Shown: positions 41,172-52,900 of the stretch, one piece after another
How positions within the stretch are numbered: position 1 is the stretch's first letter
Layout of the letters: the number at the start of each line of letters is the position of its first letter
Assembly: GCF_006716315.1 (NCBI RefSeq)
Contig: NZ_VFOV01000001.1
Coordinates: forward strand, 2,062,501 to 2,126,500
Direction of reading: 5' to 3'
Length of the DNA stretch: 64,000 nt
DNA from: Nocardioides albertanoniae
GTDB lineage: Bacteria > Actinomycetota > Actinomycetes > Propionibacteriales > Nocardioidaceae
Made by a program: the position numbers and the translations under genes
Notes under the pieces: model-generated
Told to the model about the DNA's origin: nothing
Databases searched by the model: none
Seen by the model: the letters and a program-made list of their open reading frames with translations, nothing else

Positions 41172-41492
41172 TCAGGCAGCCAGGGCGAGCGGGCCGGCCG
41201 GGCGGGAGGCGGCACGCAGGGTGCGGGTGACGCGCTCGGTGAGGTCGACCAAGCCGAGGCCGAGCGCTCCGCCGACCGCCTGGAGCATCTCGGAGCTGGG
41301 CTCTTTGCGGCCGCGCTCGATCTCGGAGAGGTATTGGGTGGAGACCCCGGCCTCGCCGGCGACGTCCGCGAGGGTGCGTTCCTGGCGGGATCGTTCCTCG
41401 CGGATCACCTGGCCGGCGGCTTCTCGCCACAACGGCAGAAATTTGTCTTTGCCCGGCTGTGGATGTCCGGGGAACCTGATCACTTCGCCCAT
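41172..41492 (-). CDS. PopR/ClgR-like XRE regulator
   Basis: A 106-residue regulator with one XRE helix-turn-helix (TLADVAGEAGVSTQYLSEIE, about 40-59) and a C-terminal tail ending LALAA. In Streptomyces, PopR and ClgR activate clp genes and are themselves degraded by ClpP through a terminal Ala-Ala; the same tail is present here. TAATGT lies six bases before ATG 41492, so it is leaderless. A ClgR-consensus box lies at 41531-41548. It is convergent with the clpP pair, three bases away. Confidence 0.88.
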   Translation of the reverse strand: MGEVIRFPGHPQPGKDKFLPLWREAAGQVIREERSRQERTLADVAGEAGVSTQYLSEIERGRKEPSSEMLQAVGGALGLGLVDLTERVTRTLRAASRPAGPLALAA

Positions 41493-41530
41493 GCCGTCAC
41501 ATTAGCGCTGGTCAGATCGGAGGTCTCGTC

Positions 41531-41548
41531 ATTTCGCCGAGGGCGAAC
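41531..41548. promoter_or_regulatory. ClgR-type box upstream of the PopR-like gene
   Basis: ATTTCGCCGAGGGCGAAC fits the ClgR consensus WNNWCGCYNANRGCGWWS at every fixed position. It is centred about 47 bases upstream of the ATG of the regulator, just above the -35 region, a place for activation by a ClgR-type protein or by the gene product itself. Confidence 0.75.
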
Positions 41549-41699
41549 GCGGCTCCGACCTGGGGTGATACCGGTCAGATGATAGATGGCGAGGACTTGT
41601 GAGGGACCCCCGACACGCCAATAGTGGTCACCCGGTTTGGATCCTTGTGGGTCTACCGTGCATGTGCAGATACGAAGTCGAGTCAATCTCGGGGGAATT

Positions 41700-42266
41700 G
41701 TGTTGCGTCGTAAGCAGATCGCCTTGGCTGGGATGGCCGCCGGAATGGCCATGACGAGCGTCGGGATCGGTGGGCTGGTCGTCGGAAACGCTGGGGCCGA
41801 GGAGCCACCGCCGTCCTACGCGACCGACGAAGGCGCAAGCGAGCTGATCTCACCGGTCTCCCCGGTGGCGCCCCTGGAGAAGTCGGAGAAGTCGTCCCAG
41901 ACGCCGCAGACCCAGCCCTACAACCGGGCGCCCGGCACGGAGGCACCCGACACGATGCCGGCGAGCCCGCGGGCGATCGAGGAGTCGATCACGGGCTCGA
42001 CCTCGCCCTACCCCGAGCGTCCCTCGCGGATCCCGACGGAGCAGCGGCCGACGTCCAAGCCGCCGTCGTCGTCGCCGGGCGACCCCAGTGGCTCGCCGAC
42101 CGAGTCGCCCAGTGACCCGAGCGAGTCGCCGACCGAGTCGCCCAGCGACCCGAGCGAGTCGCCCAGTGAGCCCAGCGAGTCGCCGAGCGACCCGAGCGAG
42201 TCGCCGAGCGATCCCAGCGAGTCGCCCGACGACCCCAGCGGCTCGCCCTCCGAGCCGACCGAGTGA
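41700..42266 (+). CDS. Ser/Pro/Asp-rich exported or membrane-anchored protein
   Basis: A 188-residue protein starting VLRRKQIALAGMAAGMAM, a signal or anchor segment (about 6-31), then a low-complexity outer part. Residues about 140-188 consist of repeats of PSDPSES/PTESPSD, encoded by nearly perfect tandem DNA. GTG 41700 follows a GGGGGAA site. It resembles the next gene in layout (KQIA start, helix, Pro/Ser/Glu-rich tail). Cell-surface spacer or wall-attached function is a guess; no catalytic domain is present. Confidence 0.6.
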   Translation: MLRRKQIALAGMAAGMAMTSVGIGGLVVGNAGAEEPPPSYATDEGASELISPVSPVAPLEKSEKSSQTPQTQPYNRAPGTEAPDTMPASPRAIEESITGSTSPYPERPSRIPTEQRPTSKPPSSSPGDPSGSPTESPSDPSESPTESPSDPSESPSEPSESPSDPSESPSDPSESPDDPSGSPSEPTE

Positions 42267-42417
42267 TCTGCGCGTGACCTGCAGGTGATCCGGGAGCGAC
42301 CTGCGGCCGACTCGATCGGTCCTGTCGCCCCGGATGCCCCGGGGAGGGTCATGCTCCGGGCGGCTCTGCCCTACGCTGTGCGCCACATCATGCGCGGGGC
42401 ATGCACAGGGAGTCGAG

Positions 42418-42918
42418 TTGCAGAGCAAGCAGATCGCTGTCGGGGGCATTCTGGCGGGCGCTGTCGTGGCCGGGCTCGGGGTGGTCGTCCTGCTCGGCAG
42501 CCTGGCCGAGGCCGAGCAGCCTGATCAGGAGCCGGTCACCGGGTTCGAGGATGTCGGCACGGGATACTCCGAGGTGGAGCCCCTGCCGCGCTCGCGCGCC
42601 TCGACGCCGACCGAGAAGCCATCGGCCGAATCCTCCGAGGGGGCGAGCCCGGAGGCCGTGAGCGAGCCCGAGCCGGAGGCGTACGTCTCGCGCGAGCCGG
42701 GCACGGAGCCGACCGGCGCGCCGGACTCCCCGTCGGCTCCGCCGGCGAGCGCCGAGCCCACGAAGCCCGGCGGGTCGGAGCCGACCTCCCGGCCGACCCG
42801 CACCACCGAGCCGGAGCCGACCGAGGAGCCGAGCCCGTCAGACCCGACGACGGAGCCGGAGCCGACCGAGACGCCCACTCCGGCGCCCGATCCGCACGAG
42901 GTCATCGAGATCGACTAG
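42418..42918 (+). CDS. Pro/Glu-rich exported or membrane-anchored protein, paralogue of the preceding gene
   Basis: A 166-residue protein from TTG 42418 (AGGGAG precedes it): LQSKQIAVGGILAGAVVAGL anchor, then a Pro, Ser, Glu and Thr-rich tail (EPEPTEEPSPSDPTTEPEPT) ending HEVIEID. The matching N-terminus (KQIA-x-GG) and composition show it is related to the 41700 gene. It may be a surface spacer. No domain recognised. Confidence 0.58.
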   Translation: MQSKQIAVGGILAGAVVAGLGVVVLLGSLAEAEQPDQEPVTGFEDVGTGYSEVEPLPRSRASTPTEKPSAESSEGASPEAVSEPEPEAYVSREPGTEPTGAPDSPSAPPASAEPTKPGGSEPTSRPTRTTEPEPTEEPSPSDPTTEPEPTETPTPAPDPHEVIEID

Positions 42919-42927
42919 CTGACCGGG

Positions 42928-43611
42928 TCACCAGCCGCGCTCGCGCCACTCGGCGAGGTGAGGCCGCTCCGCGCCGAGGGTGGAGTCGTCTCCGTGCCCG
43001 GGGTAGAACCAGGTCTCGTCGGGGAGGGTCGCGAAGATGCGCTCCTCCACGTCGTCGAGCAGCTGGGTGAAACGTACGGGGTCCTTCTGGGTGTTGCCGA
43101 CGCCGCCCGGGAAGAGGCTGTCGCCGGTCCACAGGTGGGGAGTGCCCTCGGGGTCGCGGTAGACGAGCGCGATCGAGCCCGGTGTGTGCCCGCGCAGCGC
43201 GATCACCTCCAGGGTGCAGTCGCCGACCGTGACCGTGTCGCCGTGGGCGACGGGGCGCGAGATGCGTACGCCGGTGGCCTCGGTGATCGCAGCCTCGTCG
43301 GGTTCACCGGCGACGGTGGCGGCGCCGGTGCTGGCGACCACGTCGGCCAGGGCGCGGTGATGATCCCAGTGCTGGTGGGTGGTGACGACGGTGGCGAGCC
43401 GGTCGCCGATCAGGGGGCGCAGCGTGTCCGGCTCGGCGGCGGCGTCGACGAGGAGCTGCTCGCCGGTGGCCCGGCAACGCAGCAGATAGCAGTTGTTGGA
43501 CATCTGCTCGTCGACCGCGACCTTCGTGATGCTCAGCCCGGCGAGCTCGCGGGAGTCGGCCGGTCCGCCGGGTTTCACGGCGCCTGTATAAGTGGAGGGG
43601 ACATCGCTCAT
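42928..43611 (-). CDS. MBL-fold metallo-hydrolase
   Basis: A 227-residue metallo-beta-lactamase-fold hydrolase. The HxHxDH motif reads THQHWDHH (about 95-102), a second His is in RGHTPGSIAL (about 153), Asp in WTGDSLFPGG (about 178) and the last His in WFYPGHGDD (about 210), so a two-metal site is complete. It resembles glyoxalase II-like or MBL proteins of actinobacteria with thioester or lactone activity. ATG 43611. It is divergent from uvrA, whose promoter region lies upstream. Confidence 0.88.
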   Translation of the reverse strand: MSDVPSTYTGAVKPGGPADSRELAGLSITKVAVDEQMSNNCYLLRCRATGEQLLVDAAAEPDTLRPLIGDRLATVVTTHQHWDHHRALADVVASTGAATVAGEPDEAAITEATGVRISRPVAHGDTVTVGDCTLEVIALRGHTPGSIALVYRDPEGTPHLWTGDSLFPGGVGNTQKDPVRFTQLLDDVEERIFATLPDETWFYPGHGDDSTLGAERPHLAEWRERGW

Positions 43612-43650
43612 GCGTCTATGCAAGCACGCCGGACAACGCGGCAGGCAAAA

Positions 43651-43721
43651 TTGTCGGTGCTCCGTGAGAGGGTGCAATCTGAGAGTCTTCTTGGCGTCGT
43701 ATGATGCGAACATCTGTTCGA
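43651..43721 (+). promoter_or_regulatory. uvrA promoter region with PafBC-type -35 and LexA box
   Basis: TTGTCGGTG at 43651-43659 is a perfect PafBC-type upstream element; N8 later stands GAGGGT, a weak -10 that keeps only A2 and T6. Further on, TATGAT (43700-43705) is a good -10, and it directly abuts a LexA box at 43706-43721 (GCGAACATCTGTTCGA, one mismatch from TCGAACRNNTGTTCGA). uvrA starts at 43763. Confidence 0.8.
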
Positions 43722-43762
43722 CGCGGTAGCGCGATGCGATAGCACAGGACGAGGAAAAGAAC

Positions 43763-46756
<2,994 letters not shown>

Positions 46757-46828
46757 GCAGGCCGAGAATCAGCTGAAGGTTTACGCTCCGCCTCCGATCC
46801 TGGCCCGTGGCGCACCTATTCTTGTGAC

Positions 46829-47242
46829 ATGAGTGAATCTCGAATCACCCGGCGCAAGGTCGTCACCGGCACCGCGGTGACCGTCGTCGGTGGCCCCCTC
46901 CTCGCGGCGTGCGGCGGCAGCGGCGACTCCGGTAGCGGCTCTGAGCCGACCGGGAACGGCCCGTTGATCGCGACCGCCGAGGTGCCTGTCGGTGGCGGAG
47001 TGATCGTCGCCGACCGCAACCTGGTGGCCACTCAGCCGACCAAGGGCACCTTCAAGGTCTTCAGCTCAACCTGCCCCCACCAGGGCTGCCCGGTGACCAA
47101 GGTCGTCGACGGCACCATCGACTGCCCCTGCCACGGCAGCCGCTTCTCCATCGAGGACGGCTCGGCCACCCAAGGACCCGCCACCGACCCCCTCACCGAG
47201 GTCCCCTTCAAGGTCACGGGCGGCGAGATCGTCCCCAGCTGA
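46829..47242 (+). CDS. Rieske [2Fe-2S] lipoprotein
   Basis: A 137-residue exported Rieske protein. It begins MSESRITRRKVVTGTAVTVV with a Tat-like RR pair and ends its signal at lipobox LLAAC (Cys about 29). The cluster motifs are CPHQGCPV (about 84-91) and CPCHGSRF (about 103-110), with the His and Cys ligands intact. It is probably an electron carrier at the outer membrane face; no partner oxidase is next to it. It follows uvrA but has a separate reading context. Confidence 0.9.
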   Translation: MSESRITRRKVVTGTAVTVVGGPLLAACGGSGDSGSGSEPTGNGPLIATAEVPVGGGVIVADRNLVATQPTKGTFKVFSSTCPHQGCPVTKVVDGTIDCPCHGSRFSIEDGSATQGPATDPLTEVPFKVTGGEIVPS

Positions 47243-47256
47243 CCCCATCCACGCCG

Positions 47257-47387
47257 AGACGTCACTCCCGCAGGCCGAAGAGTCACCCGCGCAGGCCGAG
47301 ACGTCACTCCTGCAGGTCGAGGCGGCATCGAGGTGCCCACTCGGCCTGCAGAAGTGACGCTTCGGCCTGCAGGGGTGACTTCTCGGC
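47257..47387. repeat. 21-bp tandem repeat element, copy 2
   Basis: Three direct 21-bp units (starts 47257, 47278, 47299), a 20-bp centre (47320-47339) and two inverted 21-bp units (47340-47360 and 47361-47381), plus a partial. Architecture and centre (GGTGCC-C/T-A-CTCGGCCTGCAG) match the copy at 35375-35485. It fills the gap between the convergent Rieske and TPR genes. Confidence 0.87.
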
Positions 47388-47397
47388 TGGGGGCTGG

Positions 47398-48681
47398 TCA
47401 GGTGCGGGCGAGAGCCTGGGTACGCCAGAGGTCGTCGCGGGGGGAGCGGCGGCGGTCGAGGCGGGCGTCGAGAAGGATCCGGGCGTCGTCCCAGCGGTCG
47501 GCGCGGAGCAGGGCGGCGATGCGCGCCTCCTCGATGACCTCGCGCTGTGCGTCCGAACCACCGAGGCGGCGGATCGACGGGGCGAGGGCGGCCAGGCGGT
47601 CGGCGGCCGCAGAGTGCTGCTCGCGCGCCATCAGGCCGAGCGCGGCGGCGAGCGGGGAGACCACCGTCGCCATCGTCGGGTGCCGGTGGCCGGCGGCCCA
47701 TGCCCGCAGCTCGTCGAGCGCGCCGATGTCGCCGGTGGCCAGGTGGGTGATCGCGGTGTGCATGGCGAGGAACGGTGTGGCCGGGCGGATCATCGTCTCG
47801 CGGCCGGTGACGCGTACGACCTCGGCGATGTCGGGCACGTCGGTGGCCCCGGGGGTGAGCGCCCACCGGAACAGCAGGGAACCGGAGTCGACCAGTGCCC
47901 GGCAGCCCAGCGCGTTGCCGGGCTGGAGCTGCGTCTCGTAGCGGCGGCGTACGGCATCCAGGTCGCCGAGCGAGAGCTCGTGCAGCGCGGCGTGCCAGGA
48001 GAAGTGCGAGAGGGAGTCGATCTCGGCGCCGTCGCCGAGCACCCACGTCGACATCCAGGCCAGACCGGCCTCGTGGTCACCGGTCTCGTAGTGGGCGTGC
48101 GCACGGGCGTGGGCGGAGTGGCCGGCGCCGGGCTCGACGGCGAGCGAGGAGCACGAGAGTGCCATCGCCTCGTCGAACCGCAGCTGCTCCTGGCGTACGA
48201 AGGCGAGGAGTCCGGTGTACCACCAGTCGTCGCCGTAGGCCGGAGCCGCACGCTCCACGATCGCCCAGGCCTCCTCGGGCACCTCGGTCGCCCCGGCGAA
48301 AGCGATCGTCGGCACCGCGGTCGAGAGCAGGAGAGCGTCACGCGGGAAGGCGGCGAGGTGGTCGATCAGCGGTCGTGGGTTGCCGCCGATGTGGGCGGAG
48401 ATCGCGTGGACGTGGCTGCGCTCGCGCTCGGTGGTGCGCCGTACGAGCATGTGTGCCTGCCTCAGGCGGGCGCCGATGTCGACAGGAGCGCACATCTCGT
48501 GGCCGAGCAGCGCGAGTGCGGCATGCCCGAGCGCGAAGGTCGGGTCGAGCACGATCGACCTCGCGAACGAAGCCAGCGCGCCGTCGCGCAGCCGAAGCAC
48601 GTCGAGCAGGCCTTGGGAGTAGGCCTGGGCGGCTTCGTCGCTGGTGGTCAGCGCGTATCCATAGCGGTCACGACAGGGCAC
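47398..48681 (-). CDS. TPR protein related to TTC38
   Basis: A 427-residue helical-repeat protein. It resembles the TTC38 family: LASFARSIVLDPTFALGHAA (about 36-55), FPRDALLLSTAVPTIAFAG, DDWWYTGLLAFVRQEQLRFD (about 149-168) and SHFSWHAALHELSLGD with a conserved His. Function is unknown. TAGTAT lies six bases before GTG 48681, a leaderless start. A repeated GTCTAGT just upstream (two copies, 9 bp apart) may be an operator. Confidence 0.82.
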   Translation of the reverse strand: MPCRDRYGYALTTSDEAAQAYSQGLLDVLRLRDGALASFARSIVLDPTFALGHAALALLGHEMCAPVDIGARLRQAHMLVRRTTERERSHVHAISAHIGGNPRPLIDHLAAFPRDALLLSTAVPTIAFAGATEVPEEAWAIVERAAPAYGDDWWYTGLLAFVRQEQLRFDEAMALSCSSLAVEPGAGHSAHARAHAHYETGDHEAGLAWMSTWVLGDGAEIDSLSHFSWHAALHELSLGDLDAVRRRYETQLQPGNALGCRALVDSGSLLFRWALTPGATDVPDIAEVVRVTGRETMIRPATPFLAMHTAITHLATGDIGALDELRAWAAGHRHPTMATVVSPLAAALGLMAREQHSAAADRLAALAPSIRRLGGSDAQREVIEEARIAALLRADRWDDARILLDARLDRRRSPRDDLWRTQALART

Positions 48682-48759
48682 GTAAGAATACTAGACCACT
48701 AGACTTAAAAACCGGGTGACTTGGCCGTGAAGATCCTCAATGATCGGCATCGGTCGGCG

Positions 48760-49794
48760 TCAGGCCGGCGGCAGCTCGCCTGAGCCCCGCGGGATCAGCC
48801 GGGTGCCGATGGTGACCGTCTGTGTCGGGCCGACGGCAGCTCCCGTGATGCGCTGAAAGAGCAGGTGGGCGGCGGCCGCGCCCATCGCGCCGGGATCCTG
48901 GGCGACCACGGTGAGCCCGGGTTGGAGGAGGTCGCCGAGCTCGACGTCGTCGAAGCCGACCAGCGCGAGCCGGATCTCGCGCTGAGCGAGCTCGCGCAGC
49001 ACGCTGACCGTGGTGCGGCTGTTGCCGCAGAGCAGCGCGGTCGCGGGCGAGGGTGCCTCGAGCAGGCGGTCGAGTGCATCGGCCGTCGCGGCGGCCGACG
49101 GCACCTCCTGGGTCACCAGGTCATCGTCGAAGTCGATCCCGGCCGATTCCAGGGCCTGCCGATAACCGTGCAGGCGCTCGCCCGCGGTGTAGATCTGCGG
49201 CGCGTCGCCGATGAAGCCGATACGCCGGTGGCCGAAGGACAGCAGGTGCTCCACCGCGCGCCTGGTGCCGCCGGCGTTGTCGGTGAGGACCATGTCGGCC
49301 TCGATGTCGCCGGGTGGCCGGTCGACGAAGACGACCGGGATGCCGGCCTGCATCTCGGGGAGGAGGTAGGAGTGGCTCGCGCCTGCCGGCACGACGATGA
49401 GGCCGTCCACGCGCCGCTCGCAGAACGCGAGCGCCAGCTCACGCTCGCGGGCCGAGTCTTCCGCCGACGACCCGGCGAAGACCATCGTGCGGTGATCTCG
49501 CGCGACCTCCTCGACCGCGCGGGACAGGATCGAGTAGAACGGGTCGGCGACGTCCTCGAGGAGCAGGCCGACGGTGCCGGAGCGTCCCTGCCGGAGGTCG
49601 CGGGCGCTGGCGTTGCGACGAAAGCCGAGCTTCGCGACCGCCTCCAGCACCGCCGTACGCCGCTCGTCGTTGACGTTGGCCTCACCGTTGACCACGCGCG
49701 AGACGGTCTTCAGGCTCACGCCGGCCGCCGCGGCGACGTCTTTCATGGTCGGCCGGCGCTGCTGACGGGTCGTCTCGGGCGGAGGGAGGCTCAC
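48760..49794 (-). CDS. LacI family transcriptional regulator
   Basis: A 344-residue LacI/GalR repressor. N-terminal helix-turn-helix MKDVAAAAGVSLKTVSRVVN (about 16-35), followed by a sugar-binding periplasmic-fold domain. GTG 49794 is chosen because TACGCT lies six bases upstream (leaderless); the frame stays open to 49905 but without support. Divergent from the GH92 glycosidase, whose promoter carries a LacI-type palindrome, it is the likely regulator of that gene. Confidence 0.93.
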   Translation of the reverse strand: MSLPPPETTRQQRRPTMKDVAAAAGVSLKTVSRVVNGEANVNDERRTAVLEAVAKLGFRRNASARDLRQGRSGTVGLLLEDVADPFYSILSRAVEEVARDHRTMVFAGSSAEDSARERELALAFCERRVDGLIVVPAGASHSYLLPEMQAGIPVVFVDRPPGDIEADMVLTDNAGGTRRAVEHLLSFGHRRIGFIGDAPQIYTAGERLHGYRQALESAGIDFDDDLVTQEVPSAAATADALDRLLEAPSPATALLCGNSRTTVSVLRELAQREIRLALVGFDDVELGDLLQPGLTVVAQDPGAMGAAAAHLLFQRITGAAVGPTQTVTIGTRLIPRGSGELPPA

Positions 49795-49911
49795 GCGCTC
49801 AGCGTAGGTCGCCCCTCGGGCGACGACAACGATGTCACCTTCGGCGGTGTGTCGGCCAAGGAGCAAGGGGTCGAAGGCCGGGAAGCACGCGCAACTATGC
49901 GGCAAACAGCG

Positions 49912-49940
49912 TTGACAACGTTGTCATCCCGGTGTTCGAT
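49912..49940 (+). promoter_or_regulatory. LacI-type operator over the GH92 promoter
   Basis: TGACAACGTTGTCA (49913-49926) is a perfect 14-bp palindrome of LacI type. It overlaps a -35 TTGACA (49912-49917), with a -10 TTCGAT after 17 bp (49935-49940). Repressor binding would block the polymerase. The GH92 start is at 49976. Confidence 0.78.
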
Positions 49941-49975
49941 CGCACTGTTCCCCACATGTGAAGGAGATCACATCG

Positions 49976-52900
49976 ATGCACGACTGGGATGCAGGACCAA
50001 CGAGACGAGGCCGGGTCTATCGCCTGGCTGCGATGATCGCCGCGCCAGCGGCACTGATGCTCGCGACGAGCGGCACCACGCCCGCCTTCGCGACCCCGGA
50101 AGCTCCCGAGCCGACCGCGCCGAAGAGCAGCACCGCCGACCCCGAGCACATCGAGGGCGTGGCCGACGGCGACTGGGCGACCTCTTTCGAGGAGGAGGAC
50201 CCGCAGCCGACGTGGGCCGACCTGGTCGACACCGACGACGATGGCAAGCCCCGTGCACGCGGCGTCGTCGGCCCCGACCCGTCCGGCATCCCCGGTGACA
50301 TCTCCAGCCACATCACCGAGGCGACGGCGAGCGGCGAGAACCCCGGCGAGGGAGCGGCCGAGCTCGTCGACGGAGACGTCAACAGCAAGTGGCTGACCTT
50401 CGACACCAGCGGCTGGGTGACGATCAAGCTCGACCAGCCGATCAACGTGGTGAGGTATGCCCTCACCTCGGCCAACGATGCCGCCGAACGCGACCCGAAG
50501 GACTGGGAGATCCAGGGGTCGACCGACGGCCAGAGCTGGACGACCCTCGACAGCCGCACCGGCCAGTCGTGGGCGGAGCGCTTCGAGACCAAGGAGTTCG
50601 AGATCGCCTCGCCGCAGGCGTTCGCCTACTACCGGATCGACATCTCCGCCAACCAGTCCGGCGACATCCTGCAGCTGGCCGAGTGGCAGCTCTCCGACGG
50701 CTCCGAGCCCCCGCCGCCGCTGGAGAACATGACCAGCCATCCCGACGACGGCCCCGCGTCGGCGTACGCCTCGAAGTCGAAGGTCGGTTTCACCGGGCTG
50801 CACACCCTCGAGTACGCAGGCAAGGTCACTCCCGACCGCGGCGGGTTCTCCTACAACCGGGTCTTCGACGTCGACATCGCGGTCGGTCGGACGACCGAGC
50901 TGTCCTACCTGGTCTTCCCCGAGTTCATCGAGGGCGACCTGAGCTATCCGAGCACCTACACCTCCGTGGACCTCACCTTCACCGACGGCACCCATCTCTC
51001 CGACCTGGGCGCACTCGACGCGCAGGGCTACGAGCTCTCCCCGAAGGGGCAGGGCGAGTCGAAGTCGCTCTACACCAACCAGTGGAACAAGAAGGCCTCC
51101 GTCATCGGCGAGGTGGCCGCGGGCAAGACGATCGACCGCATCCTGGTCGCCGTCGACACCCCGAGCGGGCCGACGAAGTTCCGTGGCTGGTACGACGACA
51201 TCAAGATCACCGCGGCTCCGGAGAGCCCCGAGGTGACCAGCCGCGCCGACTACGCCCTCACCACTCGCGGCACCCACTCCAGCGGCGACTTCTCGCGGGG
51301 CAACAACATCCCGGCGACGGCCGCACCCCACGGCTTCAACTTCTGGGCACCGATGACCGACGCGGGCTCGCTGTCGTGGTTCTACCGCTACCACGAGGAC
51401 AACGACAAGCAGAACCGTACGCGGCTGCAGGCCCTGACGCTCAGCCATGAGACGAGCCCGTGGATGGGGGATCGGCAGACCTTCCAGGTGATGCCCTCGG
51501 CGGCGGCCGGCACACCCGACCCCGGTCGCCAGGCACGGTCGCTGAGCTTCAAGCACGAGGACGAGACCGCCCGGCCCTACTACTACAAGGTCGACTTCGA
51601 CAACGGCCAGCGGGCCGAGATCGCGCCGACCGACCACGCGGCGATGTTCCGTTTCACCTATCCCGGTGACGACGCGAGCCTGGTCTTCGACAACGTCAAC
51701 AACAACGGCGGCCTGACCCTGGACCCGGCCAAGGGCACGCTCTCCGGTTACACCGACACCCGCAGCGGGCTGTCCAACGGTGCGACCCGGATGTACGTCT
51801 ACGCCACCTTCGACCAGCCGGTCACCGGCGGCGGCAAGTACGCCGGCGGCGACCGCCCCGACGTACAGGGTCATCTCGAGTTCGACCCCGGCGCGGACAA
51901 GACGGTGACGATGCGCATCGCCACCAGCCTGATCGGCACCGAGCAGGCCAAGAAGAACCTCGAGCTCGAGGTCGCCGACGACTCCTTCGACACCGTCAAG
52001 GACAAGGCGAAGGCGCTGTGGCAGGACAAGCTCGACATCCTCGACATCGAGGGTGCGACCAAGGACCAGAAGACCACGGTCTACTCCAACCTCGCCCGGC
52101 TGTTCCTCTACCCCAACTCGGGCCACGAGAACACCGGCACCGCCGACGATCCGCGCTGGCAGCACGCCGTGCAGTCCACCTCGGACGAGGGCAACCCGCC
52201 GGGCACCACGCCCACCCACACGGGCGCGGAGATCAACGACGGCAAGGTCTATGTGAACAACGGCTTCTGGGACACCTACCGCACCACCTGGGCCGCCTAC
52301 TCGCTGTTCGAGCCCAGCCAGGCCGCTGAGATGGTCAACGGGTTCGTGCAGCAGTACAAGGACAACGGCTGGATCTCACGCTGGTCGTCCCCGGGCTACG
52401 CCAACCTGATGACCGGGACGAGCTCCGACGTCTCCTTCGCCGATGCGTACGTCAAGGGTGTCGAGGGGATCGACGCCGAGGCCGCCTACGAGGCCGCCGT
52501 GAAGAACGCCACGGTCCGGCCACCGGGCACGGCGACCAACTCCAACGTGGGCCGCAAGGGCATGCAGACCTCGGCGTTCCTCGGCTACACGCCGGCGACG
52601 GTGGGCGAAGGCGTCTCCTGGGCGCTGGAGGGCTACATCAACGACTTCGGGATCGGCAACATGGCCGCCGCGCTGGCCGAGCGCGACGGAATCTCCGGAG
52701 CCGAGAAGAAGCGCTATACCGAGGAGTCGGAGTACTTCCTCAACCGGGCCCGCAACTACGTCAACACCTTCGACGCCAAGGTGGGCTTCTTCCAGGGCCG
52801 CAACACCGACGGCACCTTCAAGAAGTCTCCGGCCGACTACAACCCGCTCGTGTGGGGCAACGACCACGACTACACCGAGACCGACGGGTGGAACTTCGCC

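Noticed and set aside
49895..52219. A 774-codon open frame antisense to the GH92 gene
   Set aside because: Same GC-driven shadow; no domain or promoter, and it runs through the plus-strand operator.
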